Shown here piece after piece: positions 35,687 to 50,600 of a stretch of 64,000 nt of DNA. Origin of the DNA: Linum tenue (lineage: Eukaryota > Streptophyta > Magnoliopsida > Malpighiales > Linaceae). Location of the stretch: positions 61,281,703 to 61,345,702 of the forward strand of contig CAMGYJ010000002.1 in NCBI GenBank assembly GCA_946122785.1, read 5' to 3'. The position numbers and the translations under genes are program-made. How positions within the stretch are numbered: position 1 is the first letter of the stretch; the number at the start of each line of letters is the position of its first letter. The notes under the pieces are model-generated. The model made no database searches, was not told where the DNA came from, and saw only the letters and a list, made by a program, of their open reading frames with translations.

Positions 35687-38600
35687 TCAGCCATTGAGCT
35701 TGGCCAGGAATTGCGACAGATTGTACTCCTCGGTGTACTGGGATTGATCCCATAGCTCCTCCAACCCACCCAGAATGGCTTTCATTCCCTTCCCTGTACC
35801 CATCAGTTTCGGGTCTCCATCAAACTTGCCATCTCCACGCTTTGAGGCGGTCGTTCCCTGTTTTGATTAAAACAAACCAAGTTTGGTTGGTGGAAATCTC
35901 GACACATATATTTGTATCCGTCTACAAGAAAGGTGGCCTTAAAAAATTGACTTAAAAGGAAAAACAAACACACCCCAATCCTCATATGAATGTTAGGAGT
36001 AAGTTGTGTCCCGTAAAATAATACCTTTGAAGTGGTCTCCGCGGATGCAAATAGATCAAGCAATTGGTCAGTGTTCATTGTTTTCATACTAGCATTCTCC
36101 GAGTTAATGACTGCATTGGCAACTGAGACCTTGAACCTTTGGAGACTCATGACTTTCTCTTCCAGGGTACCCCGCATGATGAGTCGATGAACATTCACTA
36201 CTTTCTTTTGGCCTAATCTATGTGCCCTGTCCATTGCCTGCAGAAGCCAAAGAATATCTCCGTTCATAAAAATTAACAGGAGAAAAGAAGAAAATGGCCA
36301 TATATGTTGTGGATCCATTAAACTACAACGATGTGCCTAAACTTCCTATGTTTTCTAACATTGCACTGGTATCCCACTTTATGAGCCATGATAGTAAAAC
36401 GATAGGACGTTAATACGTTAAAAATCCTTAATGGGAACTTTCTATTTCCAGTTAGCCCAAACAAACTCAACCCACAAAACATGTAATGAAGAGAACCAAC
36501 ATATGCAATAAAATAAAATACGACACCTGATGGTCTCGCATAGGATTCCAATCATGTTCCATAAAGACGAGGGTGTCCGCAGATGTGAGATTCAGCCCAA
36601 GCCCGCCAACTGAAACAAGAACAAAAAGATATGATAGATTCACTTGGTTACAGTACCAGGCAAAATCAATCAACCAAAAAATGCTAAATTCAAATCAGAA
36701 AGTCTTGGTAGGAAGGAAAATGAAGTACCATGAGTAGTGAGCAACAAGACATCAATAGTCGGGTCGGAATTAAATGCTTTTACGATACCAAATCGTTTTT
36801 CTGGCTCCACAGATCCATCCAGCCGCAGATATGTGACACTGGTTTACAAACGGTCAGAAAAATCAGAAAAGACACCCGCATACATACAGCCCACAAAACA
36901 CAGAAAAATGACTAGAGTTGAATGAAAAGCAACCAACATTGTGTATCCAAACTAACTGGAGCTGTAATAACTTGCTTTCACATAAACAGACAAGGGAATG
37001 CAAAACTATCAACTAAAATATCTGCACACTTCAAACGAGAAAAATACACTGCAAGGCAAATAAGATATTTGATATTAAGATGGCATTAGGGAACTCACCT
37101 TCTCATATGAGCATGAAATAAATCGCTCTCAATGATGTCAAGCAGAGCCTACAAAAAAAGAGAAAAACTTCTGAGCAACACATTTTAAGAGAAACAATTG
37201 GGAACGCCGAAAGAATAAAGGACATATTACTTTATGCTGAGCGAATATCAGAACCCTGTGCTGCCCAACTGTGCCAACATTCTCAAAACTTGAAGCATCT
37301 ATGCCAATGCCACACTCTTCAAGAATCTCTTGGAGAGCAACTAATTTTGGAGAATGGTGTGGCTTGTGTAGTTCAGAAATCACGTTAGCATTTGAAGGAA
37401 AGAACTCAGATAGCTGGGATGAGACTGATTCAGGCATCTTATCACCAAGAACAAGTAATGGATGACTGCAGAGCTTTAACAAATACTGAATTGCCTGAAA
37501 TAAAGAGCACATGAAGATCATTAATGTATTCAAAATGGACTACACCCAGATAAACAAATCAAAAGAGTTGAGCACAGTATATAGTACCTGAAAAACATGA
37601 GCAGATGCTTTAGGTGAGGCAGCAGACCCTTCTGTATCTGCTGACTCGTGCATTTTTACCATACTTGAAATCTCTTTTTTAGCATGCGAACCAGAAAACT
37701 GCTCATAGAGTTGCAGTTGGATAGGAGTAAGGTCACAGTATCTATCTTGAATAATTTTCTCAGGCAGGTCAGATAGAACTTCATCCTTTGTCCGCCGGAG
37801 AAGAAACGGCATCACCTGGTCCAACAAACCGAGGTAAATTATGGGCACAAACACACACGAAGACAGAACCCACCCTCCTAAAGCCCAAGCACCCTGTAGG
37901 CGAAGCTGCACAGATAGTTCCATTTAACTGTTGAGCGCTAAGCTCACAAGACAGCTAAGCTGCTGAGTATAGGCACCTATCTTACTATTATGTACTTCAT
38001 TCTCTATAATTGCCCAGGAAATGAGAAAAGTAAAGCAGGCTTTCTACTCCAGTGTCATCTTTGCTAACTTTCGATAATTAAAATCACGATTACAGAAGGG
38101 ACCAGACCTGCTTGTGCAAGGCTTCCATAGCAAGCGCTCCAGCTTCAGCATCCTTGGCAGAACATTTCGCATCTCTTGCAGCCAACAACGGTTTCCCATA
38201 TGTAGCTTGAAACTGCAATTTAACATAGAATAAGTGATTCAATAGTTGAAGAATGTGAGGGGACATGACTTGACACCCAAAGGGATCAGTTCATCACCAT
38301 ATACAGAAATGTTCAACCTCATCATCAACAAGTCCCCCTCTTAGTTTAAGGCTTACCTTAACACCTATCTATAAGACTAGCTTTGTTCCCGACCTTTGGC
38401 CGGGTGAGTTTCGTGTTTTATCTTATCAGGTAAGTGATTTGCAGATAACTATTTTAACTTGTTAAGTTAATTTATTTTCATGGAAATATTTGTAAACTAT
38501 CTTTTTAAATTTATGAGATCGTAACCAAGTGATTGTTTATTTCTCAAATAAGTAGTTCACATTCATCAATGATACTTAAGTTAGACATTCAATTTATAAT

Positions 38601-41600
38601 GGTTGAATATTGACATATGACTAAGTGCCATAGAGAGAAATTCTAAGAAGGATTGCGGTGGAGAAGATTTTTTTTTTTTTAATTAACTCCTTATTATATT
38701 TTTCATATACACTTTTTTGAAGTTATATATATCTATCATAAATAGGTAGAAAAAATATTTTATATCTTTTTATGAACAACTAATTATTGTTAATTATAAA
38801 TAGAGAACCATTTATCACAAAATATAATAATATTTTCTTCCATAATCACTCTTATATCTCTATGAAAGCGAAACAACCAAAACAAAAGGGGGAAAAGAAA
38901 GCCTACGTGAAGGAGGAGTTTTAAATTTTAAGGGAGAGGAAATTAAGAAGTACAAAAACAATCTCTCACATAATCTCTCACGGATAGGAAAAAAACTACC
39001 AGGAAAAAAAAAGGACGGTTGAACTTTGAAGGAATGAATTTAAAAATAAATAAAAAAATTCTACAAACCCAAAATTGTGGGGAAGCATTGTGGAGCGGAA
39101 TTCTGATGGGAGGAGGAGAGTTAAATGCTGACGTGGAAGCATGTATGGCATTAGATTTTGAATCCCAACACGGTAGTTTGGAAAAACGCTTAAAGGTATT
39201 TGTAGATACCCTGGACCAAGAAATGGAAAACAGTTCTAAGCCAGATAAAACATGACTACCAAGCAAGAACTATGTTCCATTTCCTGACACTCGTTACTCA
39301 GAGACAAGAATCCAAATTACACAATAAGGTTGCTAAAAAAAGCAGGGATCTTGGAAAAGTATCAATCAAGCACAAAATAAATGAAAAGGAAGGATACTGT
39401 TCCATTCATTTCGAAATGGCAAGTAGACATATCCTTAAGAGCAGACTACAAATGATATACTTCACACTAACGAAAACAAGCTTACTTGTCTCTCCTGTTC
39501 CAAGAAAGCCAGGCATCAGAAAGTCAAACAGTGACCATAGATCCATGATGTTGTTCTGCAATCCAAGAGCCATTATCAGATAAAGCATGATGTTCTATCT
39601 ATGCAACTTTGACTGATGCTAACCTGGATTGGAGTCCCGCTGAGTATTAGGCGGTGTTGGGCTTTCAGTTGCTTTACCGCAGCTGTAATTTTAGATTTGG
39701 CATTCTTGATTATATGTCCTTCGTCTAAAATACAATAATTCCAAAGAAACTGCCCAAGGTACTCAATGTCCTTGCGGATGACATCATATGAAGTTATAAC
39801 AACATTGTGCTTATCAAAGAGTTCCCTAAGAGACATCCGTTCTTGAGCAGAACCCGCATACTGTAAGGTGCTTATCAGAGAAATGTCAATATACTTCTCT
39901 ATTTCGAATGCCCAATGACCCACAAGTGTTGATGGGCAAACAATCAAAGAGGGTTGGATATCTTTCCCGTTGTCAGCAGTATGCCTCTCAGCTATGTCAG
40001 ATGCAACAATGGCAGATGCTTGTAAAGTTTTCCCAAGCCCCATATCATCACATAGGATACCATGAAGCTTGAAACGTTTCAAGAAAGCTAACCAGTTAAT
40101 GCCTTCCTGTTGATACCTGAAATGTCAACAAAGAAACAAATATAAGAAGCCTATAGAAAATTTGTATCCATGCCTCAAACAAGGGCCCCAAAAACCTAAG
40201 ACAATAAAATAAGTTACTCCCGAGCAGATCATGAGATAGGATCAAACTATCTAAATGCAATCACATATCTTCAAACAAATTAAATAGATTTAATCAAATA
40301 AAACATGGCGAAGTATACGCAGTCTACTGGCTGCTTCCACTCCCGCATTGCAATCTTTCTATCAAATAAATGGCGCCAGTGAAAACACTCCCATAACAGC
40401 TGAGTTTTCTGAACTATGTACAACTACCTAAAAGTCCCAAAGTAAGAACTCAATGGATGTTTTAGACAACAGAACCACCTCCACTCCAATCAAAACTGTA
40501 CAGAGAAGATAGGATGTTGGACTCTATACGTCAGGGAGAACTTTGCAAATACTTGTTGACTGACAAGGCTAAGTCAACCTTCCTATAAAGATCAATGAGC
40601 TTACACTGAAGACAGGGCTGTCCTACGCATTATGTTTAGAAGTCCAAAACAGAACCATCAATCAAGTGGGAACGATTTCCCTTGCTAGACATTTCATCAC
40701 ATTCCATTCTTATATATCCAAAAGTACAAGATGCTACTTTGACATTCTAAGAGAACTAGTTTTATGTTTTATGAACCTTCTTCGCCTTCACCTACACAGT
40801 TTTTGTCTCACTAGGCTTACAAGATGACTGCATGACCATCCAACATGTGAAGAAGTTCCTTATACCCGCAATAAGTTCAGAGTGCCCTTAGCCTACAGCC
40901 CACTTCTAGGATTCTCAAGACAAAAGGTAACTCAACAGCTACCCCTTCCAGACTTGCAGGCATTCACAATAATCAATTAGAATACATCATCAGAGTCATA
41001 CGTTTCTTTTGGCTAACTTTTTGTATATACCTCAACATGGGTTCACAGGAATCCTAGTTTGGAAAAGGCAAGCAAGGCCTTTTACAATGTTGGATAAGGA
41101 AACACAAGAAGCCGCTTATAAAATGAAAACTACACAAGAAAAAAGCCACTGCATATACATTAGCATCCTACAATTCAAGATAAAGACTGACAGAGCAGTA
41201 CCTCCTCAAAGACACTTTCAGTTCAGTACTTAGTTTGTAATCCTCGATATGGGAATTGTCAAGCAGCTGCTCCAGAAACTGTGCATCTTCTCCATTCCCA
41301 TGAAATCCTTCACCTAATCCGCTCGGAGGTGGAACACCTCGTGCAAGAGGAAGAAGCGGGACGAGAGCAGCAAAACTACGCGTCACACTTTGTCTGACTG
41401 ATGGATCACAATCACTCATACACCGTAGAAGAGGAACAACTAATAATGGAGCATATGGAACTAGCTCCACACTTAATCCCTGCACAAGCGTACTGATAAG
41501 CATTCCTGCACCTTGTCTGGAATATACAGATGTCATATCCCCTAACATTGGAACAGCATTCTCAATGATAGCGTTCATGATATCGGTCGTCATTGATTTG

Positions 41601-44600
41601 GCCATTGAAGTGATGCACCTTGAGGCAGCTAATCTAACTGCAACATGGGAATGACGAATGCATTGAAAAATGCAAGGGAGCAGTGTGTGTAGCTTAGATT
41701 TCAACCCGTCATCCAGCTGAGAAGATATAGAGCGTACTATCTGCAACCATGAATCAGAAAGAAAAAGCAACAATACAAAGTCAACTAAAAGGATAGAGCA
41801 TTGTATTGGTTCTTTCAGAACCAACTATCATGCAATAACAATAATTTATTCAACTGTGGCCCACCTAAAATGAAAAGATTTAATCTTCTACCTAGTAAAC
41901 CAGTGAAACCGTTTCATAAACATATACGACGACATACAATTTCAGAAATCTACATCCCAGGACAAAGGAAATAAAGGCTCATGAATTTCTTGTTATACCT
42001 TGCAAACAAATTAAGATAAGACAATGTAAAATACCTGTATATTATTGATCAAGACTTGAGGATCTGCAATAGATTCAATAGACTTGGCAATTTGACTTTC
42101 ATGCACAGCAGCTCCAGGAATCAACACTTCAGTGAGACAATCCCATATTTTGGGAAGCTTATCAAATAACGAACCACCAAACTTCTTGCACAGATGTTTC
42201 AATGCAAGTTCAGAACCTCTACGGCTGATGAAACCTTCAACTTTGGATCTGTCTTCTCCACCGGTGAACATATGGACCCTTGACTTCTGTCTTCCTCCAC
42301 CGTTCCCAAATGTGAGGAAGTCTTGATCATCAATGATCTCCATACCGCCAATAACTCTGGCTTGGGGAGTCTCACAAGGATCCATGCATGTCAAACTACA
42401 AATGTTCTTGATTAACTTATCATTTGGGCTAGGATTACGTGAAATGCAAAGCGAGATTAGCTCTGCAAGTGCATCAGCAGACTTCTCCTGCAGTATCTCC
42501 TCCTTCAAAGAAGCAAGGATGCAGGTTAAACCCATAACAAATGGAGAATAAATCAATGAAACACAACAGAATCCAGAAAGACAAGATACCTGCTCTCGTT
42601 TGATTGAGGCCATAAGAGGTTGAATTATTGGATTGAGTCGTTTTGGCAGCTCAGACATCCAGACAACAGCAGCAGCCACTAATGCTGCGACTGTAATATG
42701 AAGATTACCCTGCACATTTTGAGAAAACTAATGAGAAAAAAATCAGAGGGAATCAACCACAAGCAGGACTCATCACTTGGAAAATGCATTAAATTCAATC
42801 TTCAGGTTTCAAGATCATGTTAATATGCAGATTAGATTCAGCTTTTGGAATACCTGAACACATTTTAAATAGCCTGATGTTGTCAAAAGCCGTTGTTTTG
42901 TCAATTCAACATCATCTACATTGTTCTGTTGCAAGTGTTCATTTCCTATATCTCCAGTCCCAACTGGTGGTATCTTAGATGCAAAATTAATTGCCTCATC
43001 AGCACTCAAACTCTCAACACGTTCTCGAACAGCCAAAGCTACATCATGTAACATCCCCAAAGATTCCAGAACATGTACCAACTGACTGGCCTCATTGCGC
43101 ATCTTTGAATATGTCCGTGATAGCTCGGAATAAGGAAATATAGAATCCTTCGTAGGAAATGCCGGGTCAGTACATGATAACAAATCTAGCAACCAGTTCT
43201 TAATGTTCGTAGGAAAAGCGGACATGACTCCCTGGGTCTTGACAGGGTCGTTGCTTTGCATCTCTTTAAACCATGATATCAGAACCAAGGCTGCAACCTA
43301 ATAAAGCAAGTCCAGATAGAGACGGCAGTAGGTGTCAGTTACGTATTCTAATAGTTTAAAAAAAAAACTGCAGAAAAAGAAAATGGAAGAGAGATTAGAA
43401 CAAGATACCTGCCGCTGAACACCAGAAAAGGAAGAAAGGGAGGCCCAGAGGGGCTCTATCACAGGCAGCGCAGAGCTTTCACGTAACTTGGAAGCAAAGA
43501 TCCCCAACGCCGACGCTGTTATTACTCTAGTGTTAGTCACGGAAATATCCACATCACCACCAACAATTATCTTGATCGTACTCGCCGAAGCATCTCCATT
43601 TCTCTCCTGAGCTGGAATAGGCTCATTTGCAGAACCTAAGCCAAGGGTTCTATGAGACTCATGTTCAAGCCCAGCAGCTCTCATCTTCGCTGCTGCTTTG
43701 AAATGGGATTTCCGAGGCAATGCCACAGGCCAAAACATTTTTGATGAATCCAATGGTGAACCGAATGGAGTGGTAGAAAGTTCGATCCAGGAAGAGATAT
43801 AGGCATTTGCAACAATTTCCAAGTCCTCAACTGGGCACTAAGGTCATCAGAAAACATTTTCTGTGAGTTCAAGTCTGAAACTAAGATTCTAAGACAAATA
43901 GGTCAAAATTTAATGCAAAATATGCCACATTACATTGAGGAGTGGGCACATCTAATAAGCACAATAACTCAACTGATAGACTAACAAAGCATTTGAACAC
44001 AATACAACTTCCATAGGCTAGGAGAACAAAAACAATTAAACTTGACAATGAGAAGTCGCAAAACGTTTTTTTTTTACAATCAAACAAAAGTCACAAAATG
44101 AATAAATGATAGCTGCGTGTTTATGAAGCATTTTTGCATAACGGCACCTATTTATTGGTGAGGCCAGTCAAGCATTACATGCATCAGGCATGCAAAACAT
44201 TTGTGCTTGTGGGAAAGGTTAGAAACATTTTTCGAAGCACAGACAAACATTGATAGATAAACCAAGAAGAATCTTAAAAAGGATTTCACTGTATTTTGAG
44301 CCTCGCATACCATCAGGGAGGCAACAATGTTGCCATGTTGAGAAGTATAAGAATAAAAAATCAATCATAAAAAGAAAAACTAACTGAACAAATTTCTTCT
44401 AAGAGAAAGATAAGTTTTTGCTTCACGTCAACCACAAGAACACAGGAAATCATACAGAGACAGTCCGGAAGAAAAATCTTTGAGAAGTGTAAGAATAAAA
44501 ATTCAATCATAAAAAGAAAAATAACTGAAAAAATTTCTTCTAGAAAAAAGCCAAGTTTTAACTTCACGTCAGCCACAAGAACACAGGAATCATACAGAGA

Positions 44601-47600
44601 CAGTCCGGAAGAAAAATATTTGAAGTGAGAACAACACCTGAACAAGGAGCCTCCAGACCCTCTCTGAGCAATGCAAAATTCGTTCATTTGATTCGAGCAA
44701 CAGATTCTGGAAAACAATCCGAAGGGTATCCCCCAAAATGAAAGAAGGCCAAAATGAAGAACCAGATGGATCAGAGACACTCCCTTTATGGCCAGCTTCA
44801 AGCAATCGCTCCTGTAAATGAGATTCTTAAGCAACAGACAAGAACAACAACAGAAAACTAACCAGCACTTCCATGGTCGCACATATCACTGGTAACACTG
44901 GGAAATCGCAGGATATAGTGACATCCAAGGAATTACAGACAAAGTTCTGCTACCACAGCCATCAAAGATTATTATTTACCTTATAAAAATTTGACATAAT
45001 TAGCTGAAGTTTTTATTCTGGTTGAATAGCCCAGTTTTATACAAACAGAAGCTCAAAGTTTCAACAACCAAACTATATGAAAAAATACTGCATATTGTTA
45101 GAAACTAAGATCAGCTTTGCGACCCCAACTTAAATTAAATGTTCTAGTACTGATAGTTTAAGCTGGCATCAAAACGATAGGACTTCCAACGTACTCTAAA
45201 CTCAACTGAAATTCAACAGGCACACAGAGAGAAGAGAATGCATGCAATTTACCAAAGTTCGAATAGCTGAGTATCTGACTGATGTGATGCTATGCCTCAT
45301 GAATGGCCACAATCGAGGAGCCAGAGTGGATAACATGTATGGATTTTCAGCCAAATCATTTTTCTCTCCAGCATCATCAATATGTACGACTTCATTTAGA
45401 TCCAGCTCTTCTTTTGGTTTTGATATCATCTTGGGTATCATTTCTTCCTGGGAATAGATTTCGGCCAAAAGATTCATCACACTGCAAAGAAATCATTGCA
45501 GTTTTGAAATCACTTCACAATCATTTAGTTCACAAAACCTTTATCAGATTGCACAAGTTTCTTCTTGTGTGGACAAAAGATAAGAAGAAAAAATCATGTG
45601 TACTAGAAAAATTAACTGAAGAGGCACTTGCCATAAAATCGGCATGTCTTGCCAAAGGACTAATCAAGAATAATATTCTGGACAATAATCATGAAATATG
45701 AATCCATCTAAAGAGCTATCTGAAAACCCAAAAAAAGCTTTTTTTATAAATACTTAACAACAATAATATAGAAAATGTTCACCAGAAAAATTAATACCGG
45801 AAAAAAAAAACAGATTAAAATGCCAATGATTATTCATAGCAGTACCTGCTAGTGGATGGACTTAGATCGTCTAAATCTAATAAGATATCCCAAAGCAGCA
45901 TAACTATGGAATGCAACGTCTGACCCTTTAGCGAAACAACAGCACCTGCAGCAGGTATTAAAGCATCTGCAGCAACTGCTCGGACATCATCGTCAGGGTC
46001 CTCCAAGCCTGCTTTACACGCAGGTAGAATGTGGCCAAGCAAATCAAGCAGCAGATCCTACAGAGAAAGAAACGGGGAAAGAAGGCATTATGCGATGGTA
46101 ACGTGATCCTAAAAAATAATGACATCCACAACAACTGCCGAACAAGTCCCCAGCCTGAACAGTCGATACTGGAGCCTGGGTGGCCACTATCTCTTCATTT
46201 TCTTAACTTTTCACATGCACTTCCCAGTTTCTCCAACCAATGCAACCAATATGTCCTACTATGATGCACTCCCTTTAGCATTATTTAACATTAACTCATG
46301 GCAAGATGTTTATTCAATTCAACAGTCGGAGCATTGGTGATCATCAATCTACAACTCAAGGATCAGATTCCTACAAATATTATGACCACGGGCCCTGATT
46401 TTCAATAAAATGGCAGCAGTTTCTAGAATAATGATTATATACAAGGCATCATAAGCAATAACAGATGTTACACAACAAGTTACCCACATCGAAGAACACA
46501 ACTTTTTAGAGTACTCAAATCTAATGCCAAAGATCTTTTGGCGTACGCCGAAGGAACAACAGATCATCCAGCTTACATTTGAATCTTACTCTCTGCATTC
46601 TTCAGAAAGCTCAAGATATATGTAAGTGTCTTGCTTTAAACTTGATGTGGAAATGGCAATCCATAACCATAAGTATGCATTAAGTATATAAACTAAGTGG
46701 CTGGTAAAGAAAGTGCCAGAAAAAAAGATTTTGGTGGAAGATCAATCATAAGAAAGATTTAAGAAAATAGGTTTACCTGTCTAACAGCAACTAAATATTT
46801 GATACCCAAAAGACTTCCATGACGAATTTCCCATTCTGGTCTACGCTGAACACAAGAATTTCAAACAAACAAAGATTACTAATAAGGCAAATGGAAGTAC
46901 TAAATCAGCTTCACAAGATAGGCGAACAGCTTTTTGGACCAAGACAGCTACCTGCATCTGGAGCAAAATGTTCAAAGTTTCATTTACTAAAGAGCGGTCC
47001 ATGTACTTGAAAGTTGCACCTAAAGCTTGGGCACAAGTTTCACGTACAGGAGCAACAACCTGATCAGAAACATAATCTCCGAATCTGCAGCAGAAAAGCA
47101 ACACCATAAACAAAAAGGAAAACATCAACTCATCTAAAAACTACTGCAGTATATGATCAGCTGTATAGCAGCTGCTGCATGGGACTGAAACATTATGACC
47201 ATAGAACCATGTAGGCTGAAGACATTCCAGTTGGCGGCAACTGTATTGTTTTGCTTTTTTTTGCGAGACATGGTTTGTTACCTTAACAAGAAAGAAAAAA
47301 AGTGAAAAGGTTCCAACTTATAAAATTAATAGAGATCATTACCGGTCCAGGGATAGAACGCATAAGAACCGAATCGCACAATCCTGAAGGAACTCACTAT
47401 TTTTCATCCAAGAATAACGAGCCAATTTAACTAAATTCATCAGCTCATTGCTTCCTGAAATGTTGTCCAATATTTCTGACTTGGCAACACAATGCTCATT
47501 TTCCGGATGACCCTTTGTGTCCACCATATTAACAACCTCTGCGGACGAAGTAGGGCAATAAGGATAAGGTTCTACCTTCACCGTTAGGGGATCAACCTGA

Positions 47601-50600
47601 ACTTCACCAATAACCTGCCCTTCAGACAAATGCCAAGCATTATCTTCCACTTTTAAACTGATGTCAAATTCACCATGATACCCAGAAGAGATCATAGTAT
47701 CCATTGATGGAGATGACATATTATCAGTCTTCGGCTTTTTACTGAGTGGTTGTGAATCATCTGCTGGAACTTGCATATTCAAATCAATTTCTCTTTCTCT
47801 TTTTACTGCAATCGGGCAATCGATGTCCTTTAATTCATTAAAGCAACCATCAACGCTCAATTCAGGCATAAGCACTCCAGCTGAACCACCATGATGTGAC
47901 AACATCTCCCTCAGGGCCATGACACAACCATGGCGAACCTCCCAAACTGTCAATCACTTCATGAGTTATTGTCTAAGAAAACAGCACAAAGAATACTTAA
48001 GAACCTAGACTAGCAAGTTAGCAAATCTTACCAGGGTCAAACATGTCAAGGATCAGTTGTTCAACAAAGCCATAAAAAGGCCACCTCCCATCCTTATCAT
48101 TTTCAAAGCCATCTTCATCAGAATCTACCTGCATAAAAGCCAAGTACAAGAATTTTCCTTAAATTTTGAGAGGACAAAGCAAAAGACAATAATCAAGAAA
48201 CTCATGGCAGAAAAAGACTTATCACCCATGGTTCCAATCCACAAAATAAGAGAAGTGTGATTTACCTTGCTAGGAGCAATAAAAGGATCTGTGTTTGATC
48301 CCTTGGGAGTAGTACTTTGGGATAATGAGGCATCTGAATCACCTTCTTCAGACCAACCTTTGGTCTGGTCTTTCCAATTCACCTTTGCTTTCCTTTTCAA
48401 TAGATTCAGCTCTCTCGCACTTGGCCTCCTTGACACAACACTAGGAACCATAGTTCTGACAAGCCTCTGTATATTATGCACAGATGGAGGCATGTAACCC
48501 CTGTGTTGCAATCCGTTCCCTTGAGTGGGTATTCTATGGAGAACGAGGTCTTCATCTTTAATCATGTCATTGACATCCATGAACTGCTCACAAACATCCA
48601 AACCTGTCATGTTATCAATTCAAGTAAATTAAGCCCACAATTCAAGTAAACTAAGCCCACAAAGAGTCAAAGACATACACCTGCTTCCAGGCACAAACTA
48701 TACCACAGTTTAAAAGTATACCTACAAGGGGTGATGTAATATAAGATTAAAACAAGAAAAAGTACCATACCCAGCATTTATGTCAAAACAGCTTTGATCA
48801 AGACTCTAGAATCAATCTTGACATCCAGGAAATAAACACATCATAAACAAAAATCGTTTCCAGGCCACTGAAAACAAAATAACAGCTAAGCTTCTAGCAA
48901 CACATATAAAGAGGCCCTAGAATGGAAGACAAAAGAAAGAAGAAATTGGAGGGAGGCCAAATTGATGTGTTCATCCGAGCTGGTGGAAAATTCAACAAGC
49001 TGAAACTTAAACTTTTGACTTAGTGTGAATGAGACGGGGTTTTTAACATTAAATCATGGAAAAGAAAGCCTAAAATGACCAAAACGAATCGATAACTACA
49101 GAAAACCCAGAAAAAAATGTTGGTGAAGTGATCGAGGATGGCATTTATCTTTTTTTTTTTCTGGTCCCTCGGAGTAGAGAATTTCAACCATTTATCCTAC
49201 AATGATTGAGGAAAGATGGTACAGAGCACCAATAGAAGTGTTTCCATCAAGACCAATGAGCTCTAGACATCTTAGTAAACAAAAATTTGCATAATGACTG
49301 TAAAATGTATGCATCAACTCATATTAACCATGCAGGTGATACCACTTTACTAAAACTGTTATTGGACTGGTCATTGAAATCTAAGTACTATTATGTGAAT
49401 GCATTCTGGGTGAAATGAAAGAACACAGTGAAAATCAATTAATGAAGGTAACCACCGGCTCCAAAGAGTAAGCATTAGAAGTTACTGCATGCCCGTTAGC
49501 AATATAAAATGACTGGATTCACATATAGGTAGCAACACTGAAGTTCAAGAAGCATTAACCAATTCAGTAAAAAGGACTCGCATTAAACACAAGCATCCAA
49601 CTAACAAACTCCCAACCAACAAAGATTCAGAATGCAAATTTTGATCCAGCCTTTTTCTCATTTTGTAGGATTTAATTAAACATTAACCAATGCAGAGGCA
49701 GACCATAAGAACCAGTCATCTAGCAAGGGAATACAACTAAATCAGCAACTATATCTAATTAAGAAACAGCAGTGTCACCATTACTAACCCAAACGACGTC
49801 TCAGATTTTGTTTCTGACGGGTCAAACGGTCCTTTGGGTTCTTGGAATTATCAGTAGCTATGTCATACTCCTGCATCAAAGCAGGTAAAAGCACTTGGCT
49901 AAGGGTCACTGCGCATAAGAAACAACAGTATTTAGAAGGAAAAAATTACACTATGTTTCTGACAAGGAATAAGTGTTAAATCATATATCTTATTCCATGA
50001 GAAGAAAAAGTAACTAGATAGAGTAGATTGTGAGATATGTGCATGTTCAAGTTAGTACAAGCAATGCACAGGGTATGTGGTAAATCCAATGTCTCTTTGC
50101 AATCCAGTTTCCACATGTGCAAGTAACACCTATTATGGGAGCGAGTTCCAATATAAAACGTTACATTGAATGGTGATTGTGTGAAAACCATGATTTACGT
50201 ATTACAAACAAGAATAGAAAGCAAATATTAGAAAAACATAGCAGCTTCAACATAACCAGTCCTCCATTTCAATTTGCTTTCAATCTCATCCATGGAAGTG
50301 CTAACCCACCTGAGTTCATAGGCCCGCCTATGTGAGGCAAGGTTACTGCAAATACCAATACCACTAGGACTATTCTCCCCAACCTAAGGTCATAATTTTG
50401 TGGGCGACATTCACTGATTAATAATAATAAAAATACTCAGCACTTATTTACAACTTACCTCTTTCATCTAATCAAAGAAACGTAAACAAAAAACAGCATA
50501 GAATTAAGCACCAGAATATATCTCTGTGATCCAGGCCTTATAGGATTACTGAAAAGCACCTCAGACTCTTCTGTGTTTTGTTTTTCTCCATTAAGGGATG

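Noticed and set aside
48125..48610. Minus-strand 161-codon open frame in isolation as its own gene.
   Set aside because: Only about 48265-48600 is exonic (BTAF1, up to [10 protein letters not shown]); the rest runs into an intron after a GT donor.
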